From Mesorhizobium sp. M1B.F.Ca.ET.045.04.1.1 (GTDB taxonomy: Bacteria > Pseudomonadota > Alphaproteobacteria > Rhizobiales > Rhizobiaceae), in contig NZ_CP034448.1 in assembly GCF_003952465.1 (NCBI RefSeq), positions 1,736,001-1,800,000 on the forward strand: a DNA stretch of 64,000 nucleotides, read 5' to 3'. The notes under the pieces are model-generated. The model was not told where the DNA came from, did no database searches, and saw only the letters and a program-made list of their open reading frames with translations. Shown piece by piece: positions 6,922-15,434 of this stretch. The position numbers and the translations under genes were made by a program. Positions within the stretch are counted from its first letter, which is position 1; each line of letters begins with the position of its first letter.

Positions 6922-9900
6922 CTATTTCTTCAGCTGGTCGCGCAAGGCGGCGAGCTTGGCGAAGGGCGAATCCGGGTCGAAGCGCTGCGGACGCTCCTCG
7001 CGTGGCTTGCTCTGGAAGGCCGGCTTGTTGTCGCCCGCGGCATTTCCTTTGCCGCCCTGCCTGTTGCCCTTCCAGTCCGGCCGCCCCTCGCGGCGGTCGC
7101 CGGTTTCCGGCCTCGGCTTGAACTTCGAGCGATCGAAGCGAGGTTTGCCGGCGCCGTCGCGCTGGTCGCGACGGCCTTCGTGGGTCGGCCGATCTCCGGC
7201 CTGGCCGCCAGTGGCGCCCGCCTGGCCATCATGCGCAGTCAGTGCGCCGCGCTGACGGTTATCGCGTCGGTTGTCATGGTGGCGATGGCGCGGGCGCTGA
7301 TGATCGAAGCGCGCCTGTCGCCACAGAAGGATCGGCTTCGGCTCTTCTTGCTCGGCTGGGGCTTCGCCGGCCTTACCCTCCCCCTCGTGGGGAGGGTCGG
7401 CGCGCAGCGCCGGGGCGGGGGGAGCGCCGGCACCGGCGGTATTGGTGCCGTCTGCATCGCCGGCGCCATCACCCCCACCCGCGTCGCTTCGCGCCGCGAC
7501 CTCCCCCATCGAGGGGGAGGTCGGAGCCTCGGTGGCCTGCTCTGGCGCAGGAGCGGCTTCTCCTACAGCTTCAGTTTGAGGCTGCTCTTCCGACACGGGC
7601 TCTACGCCGGCCTCAGCGGCAGACTCCGTGCCTCCGTCGGTCGTAGCTTCGGTAGCTTGTATTTCGGCTATCGGTTCCGAGCCTTCGGCGGCGGTATCGG
7701 CAGCCGGCATCTCAGCCGCCTTTGCAGCGCGCGCGGCCTCTTCCGCGGCGAGCTTCGCGGCGGCGGCTTCGCGGGCGGCGCTGTCCAGCGCGTCGAGCTT
7801 GGCCTTGACTTCGGCGGCCGGCTTCGGCTCGGAACGATAGCCCAAGCCCTTGAGGATCTCTTCCATGTCGTCGGCGGTGGCGCCGAGGATCGACATCATC
7901 GGCGGCGTCACCATGAAGGCGTGGCCGTCATAAGCGCCGTCAGGGCGCTGACCGAGGCCGGGCTTCCAGTTGGTCGCCGGGCGGATGAGATCGGCGAGCC
8001 TTTCCAAAATGTCGACACGCACGGCGCGGCGGCCGAGGTTGCGGTAGCCGGCGAGTTTGTAGAAGGTCTTGTCGAAGGCCGGGTCGATGACCACCGAGGT
8101 GCGGCCCGACGCCAGCGCATGGACGACGTCGCCGAAGCCCGGCTTGTCCTTGCCCTCGTTCTTCAGCGCCCAGAGCAGCGTCACCAGCCCGGCCGGCGCC
8201 GGCTTGATCAGCGCCGGCACGAAGACGTGGTAGGCGCCGAAGCGCACGCCAAGGCGCCGCAGTGCCGCGCGGCCCTCCTGGTCGAGCGACTTCATTTCCT
8301 CGGCGATGTCGCGGCGGTTGATGAGGCCGAAATGCTCGACGAGCTGGAAGGCTATGCCACGCGCGATGCCGGCGAGCTGGTCGGCATTCTTCAAGTCGAC
8401 GAGCGGCTTCAGCAGCGACTCGATCTGGAAATTGACGAAACGCTCGGCGCGCGCCGCGACCTTGTCGCGGGCCGGCCCGGTGAGCTGTTCGTCGGCAAGC
8501 AGCACAAGCCGCGGCTTCAGCGCCTCGTCACCGGCGACCAGCGTGCCGATCGGTGCGCCGATCCAGCGCAATATGCCGTCCGAGCCCAATGCCAGATCGC
8601 CGTTGGCGCAGGCGGCAAAGCGCTCCGAGCGCGCCTCGAATTCCGTGCTGAGCGCCTTCTGGGCGGCGGTGCGCACCGCCTTGGCATCCTCGCCGCCGGC
8701 GCTCTGGTCGGCGGTGAAGCGGAATCCCTGCAGCTCGCCGACGTGATGGCCTTCGACGAGGACGGTTCCGGTTGGGCTGATTTCGGCTTCAGGCATGGTA
8801 TTTTCTCTAAGGCGCCGCATGAGGACGGAAGTCCTGCGGTCTACGAAGCGTTTCGTCAACCGCTCATGCAGCGCATCCGACAATCTGTCTTCGATTTCGC
8901 GCGTCTTTTCCTGCCAGTGTAGCTGATCGGCCAGCCAGTTCGGTCGGTTGGAGACGAAGGTCCAGGTGCGGATCTGTGCGATCCGGTGCGACAGCGTGTC
9001 GATATCGCCATCCGTCGTGTCGGCTCGCCGCACCTGCTCGGCCATGTAATTCTCATCGACATGGCCATGGCGCGCAAGGTCCATGTAGATCGAGGCGATA
9101 AGGTCAGCATGCTGCGCGGGCGCGATCTTGCGGTAGTCCGGCAGCGCGCAGGCTTCCCAAAGCAGCGCCACGCGCTCCTTGCCGCTGGCAAGCGCGCGGA
9201 TATCCTCGTCGCGCGACAGATGTTCCAGCGCCTGGGCGTCCACCACCGGCAATGCCCGGGTCAGCCCTTCGACCGGCGCGTTGGTCTCGATCGAGCGCTT
9301 CAGGGCATCGAGGCTGGTGAAATCGAAATCGACGGTGCGCCACTGCAGCACCTTCACCGGGTCGAAGTCGTGTCCTTCGATCTTCTTGACCAGATCCTCG
9401 TCGAACGGATCGACCTGACCGGTGACGCCGAAGGTACCGTCACGCAGATGCCGCCCGGCGCGGCCGGCGATCTGGCCGAGCTCGGCGGCGGTCAGGTTGC
9501 GGTACTGGTAGCCGTCGAACTTGCGGTTCTGGGCGAAGGCGACGTGCTCGAGATCGAGGTTCAGCCCCATGCCGATGGCGTCGGTGGCGACGAGATAATC
9601 GACATCGCCAGACTGGAAGATCTCCACCTGGGCATTGCGGGTGCGGGGCGAGAGCGCGCCGAGCACGACTGCCGCGCCACCCTGCTGGCGGCGGATCAGC
9701 TCGGCGATGGCATAGACCTCGTCGGCGGAGAAGGCGACGATCGCCGTGCGCCGCGGCAGGCGGGTGAGCTTCTTCGAGCCGGCATAGGCGAGATGCGACA
9801 GCCGCGGCCGCGTCACCACCGAAATGCCCTTCAGCAGTTTCTGCAAGATGCCGTGCATGGTGGCGGCACCGAGCAGCAGCGTCTCCTGGCGGCCGCGCAA

Positions 9901-10275
9901 ATGCAGGATGCGGTCGGTGAAGATGTGGCCGCGTTCCAGGTCGCTCGCGAGCTGCACCTCGTCGATGGCGACGAAGGCCGCATCGGTCTCGCGCGGCATC
10001 GCCTCGACGGTGCAGACAGAATATTTCGCAGCTGCCGGAATGATCTTCTCTTCGCCGGTGATGAGCGCCACCTTGTGGGCGCCGACCTTCTCGCAGACGC
10101 GCGTGTAGACCTCGCGGGCAAGCAGTCTGAGCGGCAGGCCGATGATGCCACTCTCATGCGCCACCATGCGCTCGATGGCGAGGTGGGTCTTGCCGGTGTT
10201 GGTGGGGCCGAGCACGGCCGTCACGTCGCGGCCCGAAAGGATCAGCGGCTGGGTGTGTTTCGGCTGGATGTTCAT
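6922..10275 (-). CDS. Suv3-like superfamily 2 RNA helicase with repeat-derived insertion
   Basis: About 1117 residues from the ATG at 10275; the frame is open 25 codons further to 10350. SF2 motifs: Walker A GPTNTGKT at 23-30, the DEVQ box in FVAIDEVQLASDLERG, motif V ATDAIGMGLNL, motif VI GQIAGRAGRHLRDG. This set and order resemble mitochondrial Suv3. A long middle region of unknown fold follows. The C-terminal quarter is low-complexity, first Ala/Glu-rich, then Arg/Gly/Asp-rich and basic (about 1010-1117), like an RNA-binding tail. An inverted pair of intergenic-type repeats is embedded in frame at 7374-7525. Role in RNA turnover is inferred from the family and from the S4 neighbour. Confidence 0.85.
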   Translation of the reverse strand: MNIQPKHTQPLILSGRDVTAVLGPTNTGKTHLAIERMVAHESGIIGLPLRLLAREVYTRVCEKVGAHKVALITGEEKIIPAAAKYSVCTVEAMPRETDAAFVAIDEVQLASDLERGHIFTDRILHLRGRQETLLLGAATMHGILQKLLKGISVVTRPRLSHLAYAGSKKLTRLPRRTAIVAFSADEVYAIAELIRRQQGGAAVVLGALSPRTRNAQVEIFQSGDVDYLVATDAIGMGLNLDLEHVAFAQNRKFDGYQYRNLTAAELGQIAGRAGRHLRDGTFGVTGQVDPFDEDLVKKIEGHDFDPVKVLQWRTVDFDFTSLDALKRSIETNAPVEGLTRALPVVDAQALEHLSRDEDIRALASGKERVALLWEACALPDYRKIAPAQHADLIASIYMDLARHGHVDENYMAEQVRRADTTDGDIDTLSHRIAQIRTWTFVSNRPNWLADQLHWQEKTREIEDRLSDALHERLTKRFVDRRTSVLMRRLRENTMPEAEISPTGTVLVEGHHVGELQGFRFTADQSAGGEDAKAVRTAAQKALSTEFEARSERFAACANGDLALGSDGILRWIGAPIGTLVAGDEALKPRLVLLADEQLTGPARDKVAARAERFVNFQIESLLKPLVDLKNADQLAGIARGIAFQLVEHFGLINRRDIAEEMKSLDQEGRAALRRLGVRFGAYHVFVPALIKPAPAGLVTLLWALKNEGKDKPGFGDVVHALASGRTSVVIDPAFDKTFYKLAGYRNLGRRAVRVDILERLADLIRPATNWKPGLGQRPDGAYDGHAFMVTPPMMSILGATADDMEEILKGLGYRSEPKPAAEVKAKLDALDSAAREAAAAKLAAEEAARAAKAAEMPAADTAAEGSEPIAEIQATEATTDGGTESAAEAGVEPVSEEQPQTEAVGEAAPAPEQATEAPTSPSMGEVAARSDAGGGDGAGDADGTNTAGAGAPPAPALRADPPHEGEGKAGEAPAEQEEPKPILLWRQARFDHQRPRHRHHDNRRDNRQRGALTAHDGQAGATGGQAGDRPTHEGRRDQRDGAGKPRFDRSKFKPRPETGDRREGRPDWKGNRQGGKGNAAGDNKPAFQSKPREERPQRFDPDSPFAKLAALRDQLKK
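7374..7525. repeat. Inverted palindromic repeats inside the helicase coding region
   Basis: Two inverted units: one begins ACCCTCCCCCTCGTGGGGAG and continues GCGCGCAGCGCCGG (7374-7422); the other contains CGCTTCGCGCCGCG followed by CCTCCCCCATCGAGGGGGAGG (7469-7525). Each has the hairpin-plus-GC-tail form typical of rhizobial intergenic repeats. Both are translated without breaking the frame, giving PTSPSMGEVAARS and PALRADPPHEGEGK in the low-complexity linker. Confidence 0.75.
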
Positions 10276-10930
10276 CGGCTGGGAAATGACGCTTTCTGCC
10301 GCTTGTTGTCGGGAACGCGGCGGTGCCGCCGCGTGTGACAGGCGACACATAGGGATTTCAGACGCGAAGCGAAAGCGGAATGTTCCCTGAAAAAAATGGC
10401 GCGCCGACGGGCAAGGTCAAAATCTGCGGCCGATTAACCGTTGGAACGAGTCTGGAACGAATCGGCGACGAATCGCTGACTCGGCCTGATTCAGGTTTTG
10501 TTCACGGCTATATGTGGATTTTTTGACGCTGAGTCTCACCACATGCTGAATCCAAGAACTGGCCCGTTTCATGCTTGGCTCGGGCGCGCTTCGAACGGCC
10601 GTTAACTTTTGCCGGCGAACGGTGGCGGCTTACCTGAGTGCAGTCGCCAAAGTTATGAAATGGTTGATCTTTCCTAATCGCCCATTAATTATTTTGACGC
10701 CGTTTCCGCTCCGCGCGTTAACTTTTCGGCCAAAGCCGGAACGAATCGGCGACGAATCAGCGATCTACGAACTTTCCCGTTTTGTTCACCTCTAGATATG
10801 GTGTTGTCCACAGCTTGCGCACCGAAAATTCACAAGCTGTGAACGGGATTTCGCATAGGGCGCGCGGAAGCCGTTAACTTTTGCGTGCCGAATTGAGGCA
10901 TGCGTCACGCGTTCCGCCGGGAGCGCAGAC
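10276..10930. other. Repeat-rich non-coding region
   Basis: No convincing gene in 655 bases. A 21-base direct repeat starting GGAACGAATCGG occurs at 10454-10474 and 10738-10758; 20 unrelated bases after each copy comes GTTTTGTTCAC (10495-10505, 10779-10789). GTTAACTTTT occurs at 10601, 10717 and 10873. A DnaA-box-like TTGTCCACA lies at 10804-10812. Several AT-rich patches are present, for example around 10681-10700. The helicase promoter must lie at the left end on the minus strand. Confidence 0.7.
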
Positions 10931-10964
10931 AAAAACAGGTGGCCCGATTTCTCCGGGCCACCTG
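10931..10964 (-). terminator. Rho-independent terminator of phaB
   Basis: Stem CAGGTGGCCCG / CGGGCCACCTG with a short loop, followed on the minus strand by TTTTTG. It lies about 30 bases beyond the phaB stop. Confidence 0.88.
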
Positions 10965-10994
10965 CCATCGAAGAACATCAGGTGAGATAAGATC

Positions 10995-11720
10995 TCAGGT
11001 GAAATACTGGCCGCCATTGGCGCTGATGGTCGAGCCGGTGATGAAACCGGCCTCGTCCGACGCCAGAAAGACGACGCAGCGCGCGACCTCTTCCGGCTCG
11101 CCGAGACGGCCGACAGGGATCTGCGGGATGATGCGCTCGTTGAGCACCTTCTCGTCGATCGCCTTGACCATCTCGGTGGCGATATAGCCCGGGCAGATGA
11201 CGTTGACGGTGATGCCCGCGCGGGCACCTTCCTGGGCAAGCGCCTTCGAGAAGCCGATGTCGCCGGCCTTGGCGGCGGAGTAATTGACCTGGCCGGCCTG
11301 GCCCTTCTGGCCGTTGATCGAGGAGATGGTGATGACGCGGCCGAACTTGCGGTCGCGCATGCCGCTCCAGAGCGGATGCGTCATGTTGAAGACGCCGGAG
11401 AGGTTGGTGTCGACAACCTCCTTCCACTGCTCGCGGGTCATCTTGTGGAACATGGCGTCGCGGGTGATGCCGGCATTGTTGACCAGCACCGAGACCGGGC
11501 CGAGATCGGCCTCCACCTGTTTAATCCCGGCGGCGCAGGCATCGTAGTCGGCGACCGACCATTTGTAGACGGGGATGCCGGTCTCGGCCTTGAATTTCTG
11601 CGCCGCTTCGTCGTTGCCGGCATAGTTCGCGGCCACCGAATAACCGGCGCTCTTCAGCGCCACCGATATCGCCGCGCCGATGCCTCGCGATCCGCCCGTG
11701 ACTATTGCGACTTTGGACAT
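10995..11720 (-). CDS. phaB: Acetoacetyl-CoA reductase
   Basis: 241 residues, the normal length for PhaB. It is a short-chain dehydrogenase with the NADP-binding motif TGGSRGIG near residue 8, NNAG at about 86-89, and catalytic Ser/Tyr/Lys in SSINGQKGQAGQVNYSAAK. It reduces acetoacetyl-CoA to (R)-3-hydroxybutyryl-CoA, the second step of polyhydroxybutyrate synthesis. It follows phaA on the same strand with 136 bases between them that hold an inverted 7-mer repeat. The PHB synthase gene phaC is not in the window. The ribosome site GGGAGGAAC lies just upstream of the ATG. Confidence 0.95.
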   Translation of the reverse strand: MSKVAIVTGGSRGIGAAISVALKSAGYSVAANYAGNDEAAQKFKAETGIPVYKWSVADYDACAAGIKQVEADLGPVSVLVNNAGITRDAMFHKMTREQWKEVVDTNLSGVFNMTHPLWSGMRDRKFGRVITISSINGQKGQAGQVNYSAAKAGDIGFSKALAQEGARAGITVNVICPGYIATEMVKAIDEKVLNERIIPQIPVGRLGEPEEVARCVVFLASDEAGFITGSTISANGGQYFT

Positions 11721-11744
11721 GAAGTTCCTCCCTTTTTTGGTCGG

Positions 11745-11855
11745 AGGAGCGAATAGGGAGTAGCGAATAGCGAATAGCGAGTAGGGATCTGATATCCCGC
11801 CGCGCGACGCTTTTTCTTCCCTATTCGCTACTCCCTATTCGCTATTCGCTACTGC
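11745..11855. repeat. Inverted block of tandem 7-mers between phaA and phaB
   Basis: The left arm (11745-11786) is built of degenerate units such as AGCGAAT and GGAGTAG. The right arm (11817-11855) is its reverse complement (CTATTCGCTACTCCC and so on). About 30 unrelated bases form the loop. A similar structure with GCAGTAG units lies at 34597-34670. RNA from this block would fold into a long hairpin between the two coding regions. Confidence 0.8.
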
Positions 11856-11856
11856 C

Positions 11857-13044
11857 TCAGTTCAACGCTTCAACGCACATGGCGACGCCCATGCCACCGC
11901 CGATGCACAGCGTCGCCAGGCCCTTCTTGGCGCCGCGGCGGCGCATTTCATGGACCAGCGTGTTGAAGACACGGGCGCCGGAAGCGCCGATCGGATGGCC
12001 GATGGCGATGGCGCCGCCATTGACGTTGACGATCGAGGGATCCCAGCCCATGCCCTTGTTGACGGCGCAAGCCTGCGCGGCGAACGCCTCGTTGGCCTCG
12101 ACGAGATCGAGGTCCTTGACCGACCAGCCGGCCTTTTCCAGCGCCCTTTTCGAGGCCGGGATCGGGCCGGTGCCCATGATCGCCGGGTCGACGCCGGCGG
12201 TCGCCCAGGAAGCGATGCGCACCAGCGGCGTGATGCCGCGCCTGGCGGCTTCGGCCTCGGTCATCAGCAGCGCGCCGGCGGCGCCGTCATTGATGCCTGA
12301 AGCATTGGCGGCAGTGACCGTGCCGTCCTTGTCGAAGGCGGGCTTCAGCTTGGTCATGGCGTCCAGCGTCGCGCCATGGCGGATATATTCGTCCTGGTCG
12401 ACGATGGTGTCGCCCTTCTTGCCCTTGATGGTGAAGGCGACGATCTCGTCCTTGAACTTGCCGGCCTTCTGTGCCGCTTCGGCCTTGTTCTGCGAGGCGA
12501 GCGCGAACTCGTCCTGGTCGTCGCGGGTGATCTGGAACTGACGGGCGACGTTCTCGGCGGTGTTGCCCATGTGGTAGCCGTTGAAGGCATCCCACAGGCC
12601 GTCCTTGATCATGGTGTCGATCATCTTGTAGTCGCCCATCTTGACGCCGGCGCGCAGATGCTGGGCATGCGGCGAGAGCGACATCGATTCCTGGCCGCCG
12701 GCGACGATCAGCTTGGCATCGCCGGTGGCGATCTGCTGCATGCCGAGGGCGATTGCCCGCAGCCCCGAGCCGCAAACCTGGTTGAGGCCCCAGGCGGTGG
12801 TCTCCTTGGGCAGGCCGGCATTGATCGAGGCCTGGCGGGCTGGGTTCTGTCCCTGGGCGGCGGTCAGCACCTGCCCGAGGATGACCTCGTCGACCTCGCC
12901 TGCCTCGACGCCGGCCCGCGCGAGCAGTTCCTTGATGACCACGGCGCCGAGCTCATGTGCCGGCGTCGCGGCGAAACTGCCATTGAAGGACCCGACCGCC
13001 GTGCGGGCGGCGCTGGCAACGACGATTGAATTGGAAGCGGACAT
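11857..13044 (-). CDS. phaA: Acetyl-CoA C-acetyltransferase (beta-ketothiolase)
   Basis: 395 residues, a full-length biosynthetic thiolase. The acylated Cys is in QVCGSGLRA (about 88-91), the base His is in [10 protein letters not shown] (about 348) and the second catalytic Cys is in LCIGGGMG (about 378). It condenses two acetyl-CoA into acetoacetyl-CoA for PhaB. It is the first gene of phaA-phaB and is divergent from phaR across a 305-base region, the standard rhizobial arrangement. Confidence 0.95.
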   Translation of the reverse strand: MSASNSIVVASAARTAVGSFNGSFAATPAHELGAVVIKELLARAGVEAGEVDEVILGQVLTAAQGQNPARQASINAGLPKETTAWGLNQVCGSGLRAIALGMQQIATGDAKLIVAGGQESMSLSPHAQHLRAGVKMGDYKMIDTMIKDGLWDAFNGYHMGNTAENVARQFQITRDDQDEFALASQNKAEAAQKAGKFKDEIVAFTIKGKKGDTIVDQDEYIRHGATLDAMTKLKPAFDKDGTVTAANASGINDGAAGALLMTEAEAARRGITPLVRIASWATAGVDPAIMGTGPIPASKRALEKAGWSVKDLDLVEANEAFAAQACAVNKGMGWDPSIVNVNGGAIAIGHPIGASGARVFNTLVHEMRRRGAKKGLATLCIGGGMGVAMCVEALN

Positions 13045-13349
13045 TTTCTTCTCCAGACTTCGAGGTGTCGTGTTTTAGGCGATCATTGAAGACTTTTCTT
13101 GCCCGTTAGGGAACCCGAGTCAAACCGGAAATGGGCATGGCCGCCATGCGCGGCAAGCAGGTCGGGCGCCTATCGTGACAGCGCAGCCATCAGCGCGCGG
13201 TACAATTTGCTCCGCTCATTCCGCATTAAATGATGCCGCACTGCACAAACCACTTGGAATTGTGACGCTTTTGCGCATATCCTCGACAAATGGCGCAATC
13301 GTTACCGGCCGCTTACTCTGAACGCGCCGGTATCCTGGGGAGGATACGG
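13045..13349. other. Divergent phaA/phaR control region
   Basis: 305 bases between the start codons. It must hold both promoters. The only distinct motif I see is GCACTGCACAAA at 13238-13249, about 100 bases before the phaR start. No small gene is evident. Confidence 0.55.
13238..13249 (+). promoter_or_regulatory. Candidate PhaR-type operator upstream of phaR
   Basis: GCACTGCACAAA. A copy with one change, GCAGTGCACAAA, lies at 15405-15416 in front of the second citrate-synthase gene. PhaR proteins are known to bind TGC/GCA-rich sites near pha genes. Assignment to PhaR here is inference only. Confidence 0.35.
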
Positions 13350-13943
13350 ATGGCCGCAAAAGACGACCCGATCGTCATCAAGAAATATGCCAACCGCCGG
13401 CTCTACAACACCGGCACCAGCACCTATGTCACGCTCGAGGATCTGGCCGAGATGGTCAAGAAGGGCGAGGAGTTCACCGTGCAGGACGCCAAGACCGGCG
13501 ACGACATCACGCATCCGGTGCTCACACAGATCATCTTCGAGCTGGAGAACAAGGATGGGCAGAACATGCTGCCGATCCCGTTCCTTCGCCAGCTGATCTC
13601 CTTCTACGGCGATCAGATGCAGATGATCGTGCCGAGCTTCCTCGAACAGTCGATGATCGCCTTCTCCAAGGAGCAGGAGCGCTTCCGCGAGCAGCTCAAG
13701 GGCGCCTTCGGCAAGACGCCGATCGACATGATGAAGACGCCGATGAAGGCGCTGGAGGAACAGACGCGCCGGAACGTGGAAATGTTCCAGAACGCGATGC
13801 GCATGTTCACGCCGTTCCCGTCCGCGGGGAACAATTCCGCGGCGCCTGCCGAGCCGCCGAAGAAGGAAGAGAAATCCGACGATCTGCAGGAATTGAAGGC
13901 GCAGATCGCCGCGATGCAGCGCAAGCTCGACACGATGTCCTGA
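13350..13943 (+). CDS. phaR: Polyhydroxyalkanoate synthesis repressor PhaR
   Basis: 197 residues. The N-terminal PHB/PHA accumulation-regulator DNA-binding domain is at about 8-70 (IVIKKYANRRLYNTGTSTYVTLEDLAEMV), followed by a PHB-binding-type domain (about 75-150). A Pro/Lys-rich linker and a C-terminal coiled-coil-like segment (LQELKAQIAAMQRKLD) close the protein. It represses phasin and pha genes and releases DNA when PHB granules form. I start at 13350 because GGGGAGGA lies 6 bases upstream; the frame extends 20 codons further up without support. Confidence 0.93.
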   Translation: MAAKDDPIVIKKYANRRLYNTGTSTYVTLEDLAEMVKKGEEFTVQDAKTGDDITHPVLTQIIFELENKDGQNMLPIPFLRQLISFYGDQMQMIVPSFLEQSMIAFSKEQERFREQLKGAFGKTPIDMMKTPMKALEEQTRRNVEMFQNAMRMFTPFPSAGNNSAAPAEPPKKEEKSDDLQELKAQIAAMQRKLDTMS

Positions 13944-13994
13944 CGGGTGTGTTGGCGGTTGCGAACGCTTGTGGTGGTCGAGGCGTCTCTGACG

Positions 13995-14153
13995 TCGTCA
14001 TCCTAGGGCGGAGCAAGGAGCGAAGCGACGCGCGCAGACCCTAGGATCCATGCCGTTACATTAAAGCGTTGCAGCAATTGCAGAATTCTGCACGTTTGTA
14101 CCCTACGGCAAGGGCCACGGCATGGATACTCGGGTCAAGCCCGAGTATGACGA
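13995..14153. repeat. Composite palindromic element, E family copy 1
   Basis: Bounded by TCGTCAT and ATGACGA. The left half holds a CCTAGGG...CCCTAGG hairpin ending ATCCATGCCGT. The right half starts CACGGCATGGAT and holds ACTCGGGTCAAGCCCGAGT. It lies after the phaR stop and faces the 3' end of the next gene. Other copies are at 16599, 29276, 29647 and 57062. Confidence 0.8.
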
Positions 14154-14184
14154 AGCGATAGGCCTTTCGGCTAATCCCCAACGG

Positions 14185-15342
14185 TTAGACCATAGATCGT
14201 TCCGGCCTTAGCGGCCCGTCGTAACGCGCGCGGGGCCTGATCGGCCTGTTGCTTGTCACTTGTTCGATGGCATGCGCCGTCCAGCCGACGCTGCGGCCGA
14301 GCGCGAACAGGCGGAAGGGCGCGTCGGCGGGGAGACGCAGGCTGCGCGTCAGCGCGGCCAGCGCGAAATCGACATTCGGATGCATGCCGGTCGCGGCAAC
14401 GACGGCGTCGCGCAGATGCAGGAGCCCGTCATCGATCTCGACATCGGGCAGCAAGGCTTCCGCGCGCGGATCGCCTTCGGGGTAAAGTTGATGACCGAAG
14501 CCGGGCAGCGGCCGGTCGTGGGCGAGCCAGCGCGCGATCGCCTCGTCCGGGCCCAGCCGTTCCGAATCCTCGACAAGGGCGATCGCCGCGGCGCCGGCGC
14601 CGCCGTGGCGCGGGCCGGTGAGGGTGGCGAGACCGGCAAGCAGGCAGGCCGCGATCGGCGCGCCGGTGGAGGCCGCCACGCGCGCGGCAAAAGTCGAGGC
14701 GTTGAGCTCGTGATCGGCAAGCAGCACCAGCGCCTTGCGGATGAGATCGGCGCCGGCCGCGTCGACCGACCAGGCGCGCGCCAGCCTTTCATGCACCGGC
14801 TCCGATCCGAAGATCGCGCCGAGCGCGGTGGCGATCACGCTTATCGCATTGGCGCCGTCCTGCTGCAGCATGGCCGGCCTGCGGCCGAGCGAAGGCCGGC
14901 CTTCGCCCGCAAGCGCCGAGAGTCTCGCAAATGCCGTGGAAGCACCGCTCTGCCGCGCGGTCGAAGGGGTCAGCGAAGCGAAGGATACGGCAGCGCCGGA
15001 GGCCCATAACAGGCCGGCGGTTTGCTCAAGCGTTGCCGCCGCCGCAAACGCCACGGCATCCTGGCCGCGATAGACGAGGCGGCCATGCAGCACCGTCGAG
15101 ATGGCGGTGGTGATCGCCGGCTCGCCCCAGGCGATGGCGCTCTCGGCAATCGCCTGCGGGCTGCGTCCGCGCGCCCGGCGGGTGGCAAGCGCGGCAATGT
15201 CGTCGGCACGATACTGGCTGCGGCGCGGGTCCACTTCGTCGGGCCGCATGCCGATGCGGCCGCGGCTGACATAGGCATAAAGCGTCTGCGGCCGCACGTT
15301 GAGCCGCGTCAGCGCTTCCTCTCGTGTCAACCATTCGGACAT
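14185..15342 (-). CDS. Citrate-synthase-like protein with N-terminal helix-turn-helix
   Basis: 385 residues. Residues 1-60 form a MerR/excisionase-like DNA-binding segment (WLTREEALTRLNVRPQTLYAYVSRGRIG). The rest is a citrate-synthase fold: HGG in GPRHGGAGAAA, the second catalytic His in PGFGHQLYPEGDPRA, the catalytic Asp in HPNVDFALAAL. It could be an enzyme, a regulator using the synthase fold as a sensor for acetyl-CoA or oxaloacetate, or both. It is divergent from a second citrate-synthase-like gene across 92 bases, so control of the shared promoter region is plausible. Confidence 0.8.
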   Translation of the reverse strand: MSEWLTREEALTRLNVRPQTLYAYVSRGRIGMRPDEVDPRRSQYRADDIAALATRRARGRSPQAIAESAIAWGEPAITTAISTVLHGRLVYRGQDAVAFAAAATLEQTAGLLWASGAAVSFASLTPSTARQSGASTAFARLSALAGEGRPSLGRRPAMLQQDGANAISVIATALGAIFGSEPVHERLARAWSVDAAGADLIRKALVLLADHELNASTFAARVAASTGAPIAACLLAGLATLTGPRHGGAGAAAIALVEDSERLGPDEAIARWLAHDRPLPGFGHQLYPEGDPRAEALLPDVEIDDGLLHLRDAVVAATGMHPNVDFALAALTRSLRLPADAPFRLFALGRSVGWTAHAIEQVTSNRPIRPRARYDGPLRPERSMV

Positions 15343-15404
15343 GCCTGGTGCCTCACATTGATTCTATTGATCAAGATTGATGCATTGGTTGCGCAGCATT
15401 AATT

Positions 15405-15416
15405 GCAGTGCACAAA
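15405..15416 (+). promoter_or_regulatory. Copy of the candidate PhaR-type motif before the second citrate synthase gene
   Basis: GCAGTGCACAAA, one base different from the motif at 13238-13249, directly ahead of the ribosome site at 15422. The surrounding 15343-15434 also holds TTGATCAA and other short AT-rich dyads that could serve the HTH-fused neighbour. Confidence 0.3.
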
Positions 15417-15434
15417 AGGTCAAGGAGACAAGTC

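Noticed and set aside
6907-10338. Long plus-strand open frames opposite the helicase
   Set aside because: Antisense shadows with no recognisable motifs; the minus-strand helicase explains the region.
10571-10795. Possible 74-codon gene in the repeat-rich gap
   Set aside because: It spans two of the direct repeats, has no clear ribosome site and no protein-like pattern.
10276-10930. Chromosome replication origin
   Set aside because: Only one DnaA-box-like site matches well, and the usual Rhizobiales origin neighbours (hemE, parAB, dnaA) are absent. Kept only as an unexplained repeat region.
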